From contig CAYOBW010000094.1 of assembly GCA_964402115.1 (NCBI GenBank), positions 1 through 24,352 on the forward strand: DNA of 24,352 nucleotides, read 5' to 3'. The notes under the pieces were generated by a model. It was not told the origin of the DNA. It did not search any database and worked only from the letters and a program-made list of their open reading frames with translations. Of the stretch, positions 15,856-22,760 are shown piece after piece (position 1 is the first letter of the stretch; each line of letters begins with the position of its first letter). The DNA is from CAYOBW01 sp964402115. GTDB lineage: Bacteria; Verrucomicrobiota; Kiritimatiellia; UBA8416; CAYOBW01. Made by a program: the position numbers and the translations under genes.

Positions 15856-16636
15856 TTCGCACAGTCTTCGGAACCTGTTTGTCGTGCTGGCCGTCCTTGG
15901 CGGCCTCACAGCCGTGTCCGGGCAGACGAACGCGCCGGCCGGGGGGCCGTGGAAGGCGCACGACATGAACCGCCCCCGGCCGCCCGTGCGCGACCCGGGG
16001 CCGCCCGGCGCGCAGGAGTTCGCGCCGCCGCCTGCCGGCGCCGTCGTGCTGTTCGACGGCCGTGACCTGGCGCAGTGGGAGCGCAAGCCGGGGGCGAAGG
16101 CGGCGGACCAGTCGCCGGCGCCGAAGTGGAAGATCGAGAACGGCTACATGGAGATCGCGTCGAAGAGCGGGAGCATCTTCACGAAAGAGAAGTTCGGCGA
16201 CTGCCGCCTGCACCTCGAGTGGGCCACGCCCGCGGAGGTGAAGGGCAACGGGCAGGGCCGCGGCAACAGCGGTGTCTTCCTGCCCGGCCACCAGGAGGTG
16301 CAGGTGCTGGACTCGTACCAGAACGACACCTATCCCGACGGTCAGGCCGCCGCCGTATACGGGAAGTACCCGCCGTCGGCGAACGTGTGCCGCAAGCCCG
16401 GCGAGTGGCAGAGCTACGACATCACGCTGGAGCAGCCGCGCTACGACGCGCAGCGCAAGCTCACCGCCCCCTGCACGCTGACGGTGGTTCACAACGGCGT
16501 CGTCGTGCAGGACCGCGTGGACCTCGGCGGCGGCGCGACGAACGGCGTGCTCAGCCTGCAGGACCACAACAACCCGGTGCGTTACCGGAACATCTGGATC
16601 CAGCGGCTGCCGGCGGCCGGGCCAACCGGCCGCTGA
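15842..16636 (+). CDS. Secreted DUF1080 (3-keto-disaccharide hydrolase, PF06439) protein
   Basis: The 264-residue product starts at GTG 15842, five to six bases after GGGAGGGGAA. An in-frame TTG at 15773 falls in the putative -35 hexamer and is rejected. Residues 1-27 are a Sec signal peptide (basic start, hydrophobic LFVVLAVLGGLTAVSG). A Pro-rich linker of about 35 residues follows. Residues 62-258 match the LamG-like DUF1080 domain: VVLFDGRDLAQWE, KWKIENGYMEI, IFTKEKFGDCRLHLEW, GNSGVFLPG, EVQVLDSY, EWQSYDI, VVHNGVVVQ, VRYRNIWIQ. Members characterised in other bacteria hydrolyse 3-keto-glycosides after glycoside 3-oxidation; many PVC paralogues are uncharacterised. No partner oxidoreductase is visible here. 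It converges with the ATPase gene and carries the 85-bp leader shared with the HzsA-related gene, suggesting common regulation. Confidence 0.9.
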   Translation: MKAVRSHSLRNLFVVLAVLGGLTAVSGQTNAPAGGPWKAHDMNRPRPPVRDPGPPGAQEFAPPPAGAVVLFDGRDLAQWERKPGAKAADQSPAPKWKIENGYMEIASKSGSIFTKEKFGDCRLHLEWATPAEVKGNGQGRGNSGVFLPGHQEVQVLDSYQNDTYPDGQAAAVYGKYPPSANVCRKPGEWQSYDITLEQPRYDAQRKLTAPCTLTVVHNGVVVQDRVDLGGGATNGVLSLQDHNNPVRYRNIWIQRLPAAGPTGR

Positions 16637-16690
16637 GCGGCAACCGTGTTCGGAAGCCGGCGCCGGGCTGCGTGAACCGGCGGGACGGCC

Positions 16691-17926
16691 TTACCCCACG
16701 ATCCAGTCCCAAGGCAGGGCGCTCACATCCGCCGTGATGCGACGGGGTCTTTCCACGGCGCAGACGACAAGCCCCTGCGCGATGTTCCGGTTCGGGTAGG
16801 CCGTGCGGAAGGCGGCCAGTCCCGAGGCATCGCGCGGGCGTGGATTGCCTGTCAGACGCACTTCCACAGGATGGAGGCGTCCGTCGTATTCCAGGATCAA
16901 GTCAACTTCTGCGCCGCCCGCGGCGCGCCAGTGCCAGGTGCCGGGGGCGAGTCGCATCGCAGCTGCCTGGCGGTGGACGTCGTTCACGATGGCCGTTTCG
17001 AAGAGCGCGCCCAGCAGGGGGTGCCCGCCCAGCGCCTCTGGCGAGGAAATGCGCTGGCCATGACAGATGAGGCCGGTGTCGGCCAGGTAGCCCTTGGGTT
17101 TGGATGTGACGCGCTTGATCGTGTTGCCGTGCCAGGCAGGAATCTCATGCCACTGGAAGGTTCCGGAGAGCACATTCAGCCACTTTCGTGCGGTGCGCGG
17201 CGTCACGCCGATTTCGCGACCGAGATGGCTGGCGTTGACTTCCTGGGCGGTCAGGGCGCCGGCCAGACGCAGGAACAGGCCGAACTGCTGCCAGTCGCTC
17301 AGGTCAGCCAGCGCGCGCGCGTCCCGCTCGATGTAGGTGCGCTGGTAGGAGTCCCAGAACGCCGGAATCAAGGGGTCCCCAACCTGCAGGGTACCCGGGA
17401 GGGCACCACGCCAGAGCCAGCTGTGCAGAGGGGTGGCCAAGCGGCGTCCGTGGGAGCTTTCGATCAGAGACGCGGGATCTGCCAGCCAGTCGGCGAGCCA
17501 CAGCGCATCGGGAGCGTCTGCGAATTCGGCCAGGCTGAGGCCGTGCAAATCGACGAAAACCGCCCTGCCGGCCAGGCTTTCGGCCAACACGCGCATGACC
17601 TGCCACTGCTGCGAGCCGGTCAGGATATACTGTCCGGGACGATCGCCCGTGCGGTCCACCCGGCGCTTCAGCGCGGCGACGACTTCGGGCGCATACTGTA
17701 CCTCGTCCAGCACGGCCGGCGCCGGATGGTTATCAAGGAAAAAATCGGGTTCCGCCCTGGCATTCTCAACGTCGGTAACAGGGTCGAAGGTGACGAAATC
17801 CCATGTTGGAAACAGGCGCCGGAGAAGGGTCGTCTTCCCGGTCTGACGTGCACCGCTCAGAACAACTACTCTGAAGGTGGCGACCGCCTCCGTCAGCTTC
17901 TTCGCAACTGATCTCGCTTTGAACAT
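16691..17926 (-). CDS. AAA+ ATPase with DUF4143 C-terminal domain
   Basis: The 411-residue product is a full-length member of the AAA_14/DUF4143 family. Walker A is GARQTGKT at 25-32, Walker B is PAVLDEVQ at 70-77, and a sensor-like YILTGSQ lies at 100-106. Residues 227-254 (TAQEVNASHLGREIGVTPRTARKWL) form a helix-turn-helix-like segment. The C-terminal domain ends with GAEVDLILE and HPVEVRLTG, the position of the nuclease-like E-x-D/EVK signature; here the final Lys is Arg (R357). The cellular role of this family is not settled; it is widespread in mobile and accessory regions. The gene stands alone on its strand, with a 35-bp palindrome directly before its ATG and only a weak Shine-Dalgarno. 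Confidence 0.9.
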   Translation of the reverse strand: MFKARSVAKKLTEAVATFRVVVLSGARQTGKTTLLRRLFPTWDFVTFDPVTDVENARAEPDFFLDNHPAPAVLDEVQYAPEVVAALKRRVDRTGDRPGQYILTGSQQWQVMRVLAESLAGRAVFVDLHGLSLAEFADAPDALWLADWLADPASLIESSHGRRLATPLHSWLWRGALPGTLQVGDPLIPAFWDSYQRTYIERDARALADLSDWQQFGLFLRLAGALTAQEVNASHLGREIGVTPRTARKWLNVLSGTFQWHEIPAWHGNTIKRVTSKPKGYLADTGLICHGQRISSPEALGGHPLLGALFETAIVNDVHRQAAAMRLAPGTWHWRAAGGAEVDLILEYDGRLHPVEVRLTGNPRPRDASGLAAFRTAYPNRNIAQGLVVCAVERPRRITADVSALPWDWIVG

Positions 17927-17927
17927 A

Positions 17928-17962
17928 CTTGCAGTTTGATACCGACGGTATTAGAGTGCAAG
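17928..17962 (-). promoter_or_regulatory. 35-bp near-perfect palindrome abutting the ATPase start codon
   Basis: The element is symmetric about base 17945. Its inner arms are ATACCG (17939-17944) and CGGTAT (17946-17951), its outer arms CTTGCA (17928-17933) and TGCAAG (17957-17962). In total 14 of 17 pairs match, and two of the three mismatches would be G-U wobbles in RNA of one strand. It begins one base upstream of the ATPase ATG (complement of 17924-17926). It could be an operator or, in the mRNA, a hairpin occluding the ribosome binding site. Confidence 0.7.
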
Positions 17963-17974
17963 CTTAATCATCCT

Positions 17975-18059
17975 GCTTGAAATCGTGCGGCCGGGCGTAC
18001 ATGCTGTGCCGGTCGCCCGACGAGGAATCAACGCGGGCGGGGAACGTGCAATCCGTCTG
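17975..18059 (+). repeat. 85-bp promoter/leader element, copy B
   Basis: This is the second copy of the element at 15771-15855, aligned without gaps with 13 mismatches. It lies upstream of the HzsA-related gene, which is unrelated to the DUF1080 gene that follows copy A. The GTG that starts the DUF1080 gene is conserved here at 18046-18048 but leads to a stop four codons later. Confidence 0.85.
17977..18005 (+). promoter_or_regulatory. Putative promoter of the HzsA-GH29-EF-hand unit
   Basis: TTGAAA (17977-17982), a 17-bp spacer and CATGCT (18000-18005) are identical in hexamers and spacing to the promoter proposed at 15773-15801. Transcription from here would run through the HzsA-related, GH29 and EF-hand genes to the terminator at 22657-22700. 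Confidence 0.5.
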
Positions 18060-18060
18060 A
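18046..18060 (+). other. Four-codon upstream ORF (V-Q-S-V-stop)
   Basis: GTG CAA TCC GTC TGA occupies the position of the DUF1080 start codon in the homologous leader, four bases after a purine-rich GGGCGGGGAA. It ends 14 bases before the ATG of the HzsA-related gene, which has its own GGAGG at 18062-18066. It may be a translated leader ORF or a dead start left by duplication of the leader. Confidence 0.4.
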
Positions 18061-18074
18061 CGGAGGTTTGGGTT

Positions 18075-21056
18075 ATGCGCGGAGTCTGTCGTCGGGCACG
18101 CTGCCTGGCAGCGGGGCTGCTGAGCGCGGCGCTGGCAGGCGCGGCGCATCCGGCCGGTGCCGTCGGCGCCCGTGAACTGGGCCCGCCCGCGGCGCGCTGG
18201 ATCTGGTTCCCGGAAGGGCAGCCGGCCCAGCACGCGCCGGCGGGCAGCCGCTACTTCCGCGGCCGTTTCGACCTGCCCGCCGCTCCGCCGATCACCTGCG
18301 CGCAGTTCAGCTTCGATGCCGACGATACGGGCACGCTCTACGTCAACGGCCGCCTGGCGCTCGCCAAGGAGACCGGGTGGACCGATTTCGCGACGGTGGA
18401 CGTGACCGACCTGCTGAAGCCCGGGCGCAACACGTTCGCGGTGGAGGGGCGCAACGCGGGCTCGTCCGCCGGCGTTGTCGGTTGGCTGACGCTCCAGACC
18501 GCGCAGGGGAAGCGGGTGGCGCTGGTGACGGACGGCGCCTGGAAGGCCTGCGAGCGGCTGGTGCCGGGGTGGGAGACGGCTGCCTTGGACGACTCGGCCT
18601 GGCCGGCGGCGCAGGTCCTGGGCCCGGTGCGGATGGAGCCGTGGGCCGGGCGCCTGACCCTCGCGTCGCTGCCCGTGACGGCCCTGCTCGCGCGGCGGGG
18701 CGGCCGGCCCGTAAGCGGGGAGGATGCGCAGTCGCTGGTGACGGAGGACTGGCTCTTCCAGGCCGGCGACAGCGTCACGGCCGGGCGGGCGTTGCAGGAG
18801 GTCGCGTGGGCGCGCGACCTCGCTGCGCGGCTGGCGGCCATGCCCCCCGGTTCGGACTTCGCTCCCGAGCGCGCGGAGCTGGATCGCCTGGCGGCCAGGC
18901 TGGAGCTGCTGCCCCCCGCCCAGGATGACGACGAGGCGCGCACGCTGTACCTGGCCGTGCGGCGCGTCAAGCGCGCCATCCACTTCCGCAACCCGCTGCT
19001 GGATTTCGGCAAACTGCTGCTGGTGGACGGGCCGCCCTACGCCGGCGCGCATGAGTCCGCGCACCGCAACGGTTACCACTACGGCGCGCGCACGGGCAGC
19101 CGGCTGCTGGTGCTCGACGGGCTGCGGCCGGACGCCGCCGAGCGCGAGCTGGTGCCAGGCGCAGCGGGGTACATCATGCGCATGGACCTGTCGTTCGACG
19201 CCGCGCGCGTCGTGTACAGCCTCAAGCCCAGGGCCGAGGCGAGCTTTCACCTGTACGAGGTGGGTGTCGACGGCGCCGGGCGGCGGCAGCTGACCGACAG
19301 CCCCTACGACGACATGGATCCGATCTACCTGCCGGACGGGCACATCCTTTTCTCGACGTCGCGGGGCCACACGTACGTGCGCTGCCTGCCGCAGTCGGCT
19401 TCGACCGTGCTCGCCCGCTGCGACCCGGACGGGCGCAACATCTACTTTGTGTCGCGCAACAACGAGCCGGACTACACCCCGACGCTGCTCAACGACGGGC
19501 GGGTGCTCTACACGCGCTGGGAATACACCGAGCGGCCGCTGTGGCGCCTGCAGAAGCTGTGGAGCATGAACCCCGACGGCACGGGCGAGGCGGCGTACTG
19601 GGGGAACGGCAGCGCCTACCCCGACATGCTGTGGGAGGCGCGCGCCGTGCCGGGCAGCGGGCTGGTCATGGCCGTCGGGGTGGGACACCACGACGTCATG
19701 ACGGGCTGCCTCGGGCTGCTGGACGTGACGCGGGGGCTGCAGTGGCCGGCCGGCATCTTCAAGGTCACGCAGGAGCTGCCCTGGCCCGAGGTGGGCGAAC
19801 CGCCCGGCGGCAGCCCCGGCGCGTCGCCCCGCTACCATGCGAGCGGCCCCCTCTGGTCGGTGCGCAGCCCGTATCCGCTGGGGCCGGAGGATTTCCTGGT
19901 GTCGGCCGCGCGCCTGCCGGGCAGCGCCTTCGCGCTGTTCCTGATGGATCTCCACGGCAATCGCGAGCTCGTCTACGCGGGCAGGGAGACGGTGTGGTAC
20001 GCGCAGCCGCTCCGGCCGCGCCCGGCGCCGCCGGCGATCCCCGACCGCGTGGCCTGGGCGGGGGCGTCCGGGACGGCGGAGGACGGCGTGCTGTTCAGCC
20101 CCGACGTCCGGGCGGGCGTGGACGGGTTGCCGCCCGGCGCGGCGCGCTACCTGCGCGTGCTCGAGATGGACGCCAAGACCTACAGCATGGGGTACAAATC
20201 GTGGCGGCACTCGGGGCCCGCGATCTCGGTGATCCAGGAGGACGGCGTGAAGCGCATCCTGGGCACGGTCCCGATTCAGCCGGACGGCTCGGTGGCCTTG
20301 CGCGTGCCCGCCGGCAAAGCGCTGCACTTCCAGCTGCTGGACGAGCGGCAGCGCTGCCTGCAGGTGATGCGGTCCTTCACGGGCGTCATGCCGGGCGAGA
20401 CGCGCGGCTGCCTGGGGTGCCACGCGCTGCACAGCGCGACCCCGCCGGGACGCCCGGCGGCGCTGGCGCTGCGCCAGGCGCCGGCGACGCTGACCCCGCC
20501 GCCCTGGGGCGCCGCCGTCAGCATCGGCTACGAGCGGTTCTGCCAGCCGGTGCTTGACCGGCACTGCGGGCGCTGCCACCAGGGGGCTGGCGCGGGGCGG
20601 GCGAAGCTGGACCTGACCCTGCGCGGGGGCGTTGGCGAGGAGGGGATCGCCGATCCCCTGCTGCTGCCGTTCAAGGAGCCGTACCTGACGCTGGTCGGCC
20701 AGGCGTGGGGCGGGCCCCGGCCGGCTGGGACGGGAGCGGGGCTGGGGCTGGCCGGTTGCCTGAACGTCGAGGCCGACCACCGCTACGGCCCGCTGCCGCC
20801 GCGGACGATGCTCTCCGGCACGAGCCGCCTGATCGACCTGGCCACGAGCGGGCGCCATCACAACGTCAGCGTGGGCGGGGAGGATCTGCTGCGCCTGATC
20901 GCCTGGGTCGACTGCAACTGCGTCTACCGCGGCGACGAGGAGGTGCGCGCCATTCCCGACCCGCCCGCCGCCATCGCCGCGCGGTTTCCCGTGCCCGTGC
21001 GCACGCAGTCAGCCCCGCGCATCGACCGCCTGCGGCCCATCAACGATCGGCCCTGA
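18075..21056 (+). CDS. HzsA-related secreted protein with two CXXCH heme motifs and an N-terminal rhamnosidase-type beta domain
   Basis: The 993-residue product has a signal peptide (residues 1-30) at ATG 18075 with GGAGG upstream. Residues 38-190 resemble the N-terminal jelly-roll of bacterial alpha-L-rhamnosidases (ARWIWFPEGQPA, SRYFRGRFDLP, GTLYVNGRLAL, VTDLLKPGRNTFAVEG). The centre is a TolB/PD40-like propeller with the wording of HzsA-related proteins: YDDMDPIYLPDGHILFSTSR, YTPTLLNDGRVLYTRWEY, LWSMNPDGTG, AVGVGHHDVMTGCLGLLD. The C-terminus has CLGCH (779-783) and CGRCH (831-835), c-type heme sites. True hydrazine synthase alpha belongs to anammox bacteria; homologues are widespread in PVC genomes with unknown function. 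As I recall, the Kuenenia enzyme has a heme-ligating Tyr four residues after the first CXXCH; here that position is Ser787, so hydrazine synthesis is not indicated. It starts a unit with GH29 (46-bp gap) and EF-hand genes. Confidence 0.85.
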   Translation: MRGVCRRARCLAAGLLSAALAGAAHPAGAVGARELGPPAARWIWFPEGQPAQHAPAGSRYFRGRFDLPAAPPITCAQFSFDADDTGTLYVNGRLALAKETGWTDFATVDVTDLLKPGRNTFAVEGRNAGSSAGVVGWLTLQTAQGKRVALVTDGAWKACERLVPGWETAALDDSAWPAAQVLGPVRMEPWAGRLTLASLPVTALLARRGGRPVSGEDAQSLVTEDWLFQAGDSVTAGRALQEVAWARDLAARLAAMPPGSDFAPERAELDRLAARLELLPPAQDDDEARTLYLAVRRVKRAIHFRNPLLDFGKLLLVDGPPYAGAHESAHRNGYHYGARTGSRLLVLDGLRPDAAERELVPGAAGYIMRMDLSFDAARVVYSLKPRAEASFHLYEVGVDGAGRRQLTDSPYDDMDPIYLPDGHILFSTSRGHTYVRCLPQSASTVLARCDPDGRNIYFVSRNNEPDYTPTLLNDGRVLYTRWEYTERPLWRLQKLWSMNPDGTGEAAYWGNGSAYPDMLWEARAVPGSGLVMAVGVGHHDVMTGCLGLLDVTRGLQWPAGIFKVTQELPWPEVGEPPGGSPGASPRYHASGPLWSVRSPYPLGPEDFLVSAARLPGSAFALFLMDLHGNRELVYAGRETVWYAQPLRPRPAPPAIPDRVAWAGASGTAEDGVLFSPDVRAGVDGLPPGAARYLRVLEMDAKTYSMGYKSWRHSGPAISVIQEDGVKRILGTVPIQPDGSVALRVPAGKALHFQLLDERQRCLQVMRSFTGVMPGETRGCLGCHALHSATPPGRPAALALRQAPATLTPPPWGAAVSIGYERFCQPVLDRHCGRCHQGAGAGRAKLDLTLRGGVGEEGIADPLLLPFKEPYLTLVGQAWGGPRPAGTGAGLGLAGCLNVEADHRYGPLPPRTMLSGTSRLIDLATSGRHHNVSVGGEDLLRLIAWVDCNCVYRGDEEVRAIPDPPAAIAARFPVPVRTQSAPRIDRLRPINDRP

Positions 21057-21064
21057 CACAGGGC

Positions 21065-21093
21065 TTTCCATCCGGCGCGAATCCGGCTATGTT
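21065..21093 (+). promoter_or_regulatory. Possible internal promoter for the GH29 gene (near-leaderless)
   Basis: TTTCCA (21065-21070), a 17-bp spacer and TATGTT (21088-21093) each match the sigma-70 consensus at 4/6. Initiation about seven bases on would begin at or just before the ATG at 21103, which agrees with the absence of any Shine-Dalgarno there. This is a weak call by eye. Confidence 0.25.
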
Positions 21094-21102
21094 CCTGACG
21101 CT

Positions 21103-22284
21103 ATGCAACCAGCCATGCACCGACGCACTTTCCTCGCCGCCCTCGGCGGCGCCACCGCCGCCGGGGCCCTGCTGCGGCCGGCTCGCGTCGCAGCCGCCGA
21201 CGCCGTGCCGTCATACCTGGCCGACCACGCCGAACGCTACGCGCAGGATCCGCGTGCCGCGGCGCTGGCGTGGTTCAAGGCGGCGCGGTTTGGCCTGTTC
21301 ATGCACTACGGACTCTACTCGCTGCCGGGCCGGCACGAGTGGGTCCAGCTGCGCGAGGCCATTTCCGTGGCCGAGTATGCCAAGCTGAAAGAGCGGTTCA
21401 CCGCGGAGAAATTCGACGCCGACGCCATTGCCGATCTCGCGCTGGCAGCCGGGATGCGGTACGTCAACATCACGACGCGCCACCACGACAGCTTCTGCCT
21501 GTTCGCGACGAAACAGACCGACTTCAACAGCGTCAACAGTCCCGCCAAACGCGACCTGGTGGGCGAGCTGGCGGCCGCCTGCCGGAAGAAGGGGCTGGGG
21601 CTGTGCCTGTACTACTCGCACGGCCGGGACTGGCGCCACCCGCACGCGCCGAACAACGACGGGTGGGGCGGCAGCGCGCGTCCGAAGTACGCCCCGCCCG
21701 AGCCGTCCTACGCGTACGGCAAGGATCACGACCTGCAGAAGTACCTCGACTTCATGACCGCGCAGGTCACGGAACTGCTGACGCAGTACGGACCCATCGC
21801 CGCCATCTGGCTGGACGGCATTGCGGTGCCGCTCTCGGGAGACCGGTCGCTGTTCAAGTGCCAGGAGCTTTACGATCTCATCCATCGCCTCCAGCCCCAG
21901 GTCCTCGTGTCGTACAAGCAGGGACTGCTCGGCACCGAGGACTTCTTTGCGCCGGAGCACAAGGCGGTCAGCAACCCTGCCGGGAAGCCCATGGAGATCT
22001 GCTCCACGCTGCAGGAAGGCAGCTGGGGCTACAATACGCAGAAGCGCAACATCGCCACCGATGAAGCGTGGGCCAAACTGGCCGCGGCCGGCGCAGCGCA
22101 GGCCAACCTCCTGCTGAATACCGGCCCGCTGCCCGACGGTTCCATCCCGCCGCCCCACGCCCGCGTGCTGCGCGAACTGGGCGAACGGATCCGCGCGCAA
22201 GGCTGGCCGGCGGCGGTGACAACCGGAGCGGAGGCGCAGCAGCCGAAGGCAAAACGGAACAGGAAAGCGGCGCCAGGCACGTGA
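21103..22284 (+). CDS. Tat-exported alpha-L-fucosidase, GH29
   Basis: The 393-residue product begins with a twin-arginine signal (HRRTFLAALGG then an Ala/Gly core to about residue 33). ATG at 21103 is used; ATG at 21115 would start directly at the Tat motif, and neither has a Shine-Dalgarno. The GH29 barrel is clear: WFKAARFGLFMHYGLYS (57-73), HEWVQ, the ITTRHHDSFCLF stretch (123-134), and AAIWLDG (233-239) with D238 at the place of the catalytic nucleophile of WxDG. CSTLQEGSWGYN is the usual late barrel motif. The acid/base residue varies in this family and I cannot assign it. The protein is short for GH29 and lacks a clear C-terminal beta-sandwich, ending instead in a basic Lys/Arg/Ala tail. 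It would release L-fucose from glycans outside the cytoplasmic membrane. Confidence 0.93.
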   Translation: MQPAMHRRTFLAALGGATAAGALLRPARVAAADAVPSYLADHAERYAQDPRAAALAWFKAARFGLFMHYGLYSLPGRHEWVQLREAISVAEYAKLKERFTAEKFDADAIADLALAAGMRYVNITTRHHDSFCLFATKQTDFNSVNSPAKRDLVGELAAACRKKGLGLCLYYSHGRDWRHPHAPNNDGWGGSARPKYAPPEPSYAYGKDHDLQKYLDFMTAQVTELLTQYGPIAAIWLDGIAVPLSGDRSLFKCQELYDLIHRLQPQVLVSYKQGLLGTEDFFAPEHKAVSNPAGKPMEICSTLQEGSWGYNTQKRNIATDEAWAKLAAAGAAQANLLLNTGPLPDGSIPPPHARVLRELGERIRAQGWPAAVTTGAEAQQPKAKRNRKAAPGT

Positions 22285-22337
22285 TGTCGAAGAGGGGGCC
22301 GAAACAGTACCAGTAACAAAGAGGAAAGGACGGAAGC

Positions 22338-22640
22338 ATGAAGTACAGGATCATGGGAGTTGTCACCGCCGCGCTGCTTGGCCTGGGTCTGACAGCCGGG
22401 GCCGCGGATCAGGACCCCGCACCGGAGAAGAAGCCGGCGCCGACGCCGGAGCAGAAGGAGAAGGCTTTCACGAAGAAGGATGCCGACGGCGACGGCAAGC
22501 TCAGCAAGGTGGAGTTTCTCGGCAAGGTGAAGGAGGAGAACAAGGCGAAGTTGGAAGCCTCCTTCACGAAGATGGACAAGGACGGCGACGGGTTCCTGAC
22601 CAAGGAGGAGTTCCTCAACGCCGGCAAGAAGAAGAAATAA
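22338..22640 (+). CDS. Small secreted EF-hand calcium-binding protein
   Basis: The 100-residue product has a signal peptide (residues 1-22, ending TAGAA), a Pro/Lys/Glu-rich linker and two EF-hand loops: DADGDGKLSKVEF (48-60) and DKDGDGFLTKEEF (80-92). Each has the canonical D-x-D-x-D-G pattern with a terminal Glu. The start has a purine-rich AGGAAAGGACGGAAG just upstream. It lies 53 bp after the GH29 gene, with no terminator seen between them, and is followed by a strong terminator, so it closes the unit. Small secreted EF-hand proteins are common in PVC bacteria. Calcium binding is well supported; its partner is unknown. Confidence 0.9.
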   Translation: MKYRIMGVVTAALLGLGLTAGAADQDPAPEKKPAPTPEQKEKAFTKKDADGDGKLSKVEFLGKVKEENKAKLEASFTKMDKDGDGFLTKEEFLNAGKKKK

Positions 22641-22656
22641 GCGGTGCGGATCCTTT

Positions 22657-22700
22657 CCCCGCGGCCCGGGGGGCTTCGGCCTGCCGGACCGCGGGGTTTT
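22657..22700 (+). terminator. Strong intrinsic terminator with UUCG tetraloop
   Basis: CCCCGCGG (22657-22664) pairs with CCGCGGGG (22689-22696), CCGG (22666-22669) with CCGG (22684-22687), and GGC (22672-22674) with GCC (22679-22681) around a TTCG loop. The two arms are equal in length, with one single and one double internal mismatch. TTTT follows at 22697-22700. It begins 17 bases after the EF-hand stop and separates that unit from the GH43 gene. Confidence 0.85.
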
Positions 22701-22760
22701 GCCGCACGTTGGAAGCGACTGCCGGGAGACCGCCGCCGGGGGAAAGAGGGACAAGCGAAG

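Noticed and set aside
16629..16642. GCCGCT-G-AGCGGC dyad at the DUF1080 stop codon as a terminator
   Set aside because: It is short, has a one-base loop and no T-run, so it cannot form a normal intrinsic terminator.
15712..18060. Similar minus-strand peptides (FPxRVxSSxxDxHSMxARxxDFK pattern) opposite the two 85-bp leaders
   Set aside because: The peptide similarity follows from the DNA similarity. The plus-strand promoter, ribosome binding site and start explain the conservation better than a minus-strand peptide without a start context.
17964..20861. A 965-residue open frame on the minus strand, antisense to the HzsA-related gene
   Set aside because: The composition is Arg/Pro/His/Ala-rich low complexity. 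The opposite strand encodes clear heme motifs and propeller repeats.
18075..21056. True hydrazine synthase alpha subunit (hzsA)
   Set aside because: No beta/gamma subunit genes are adjacent, the N-terminal domain is of carbohydrate-enzyme type, and the recalled Tyr ligand is Ser. HzsA-related is as far as the sequence allows.
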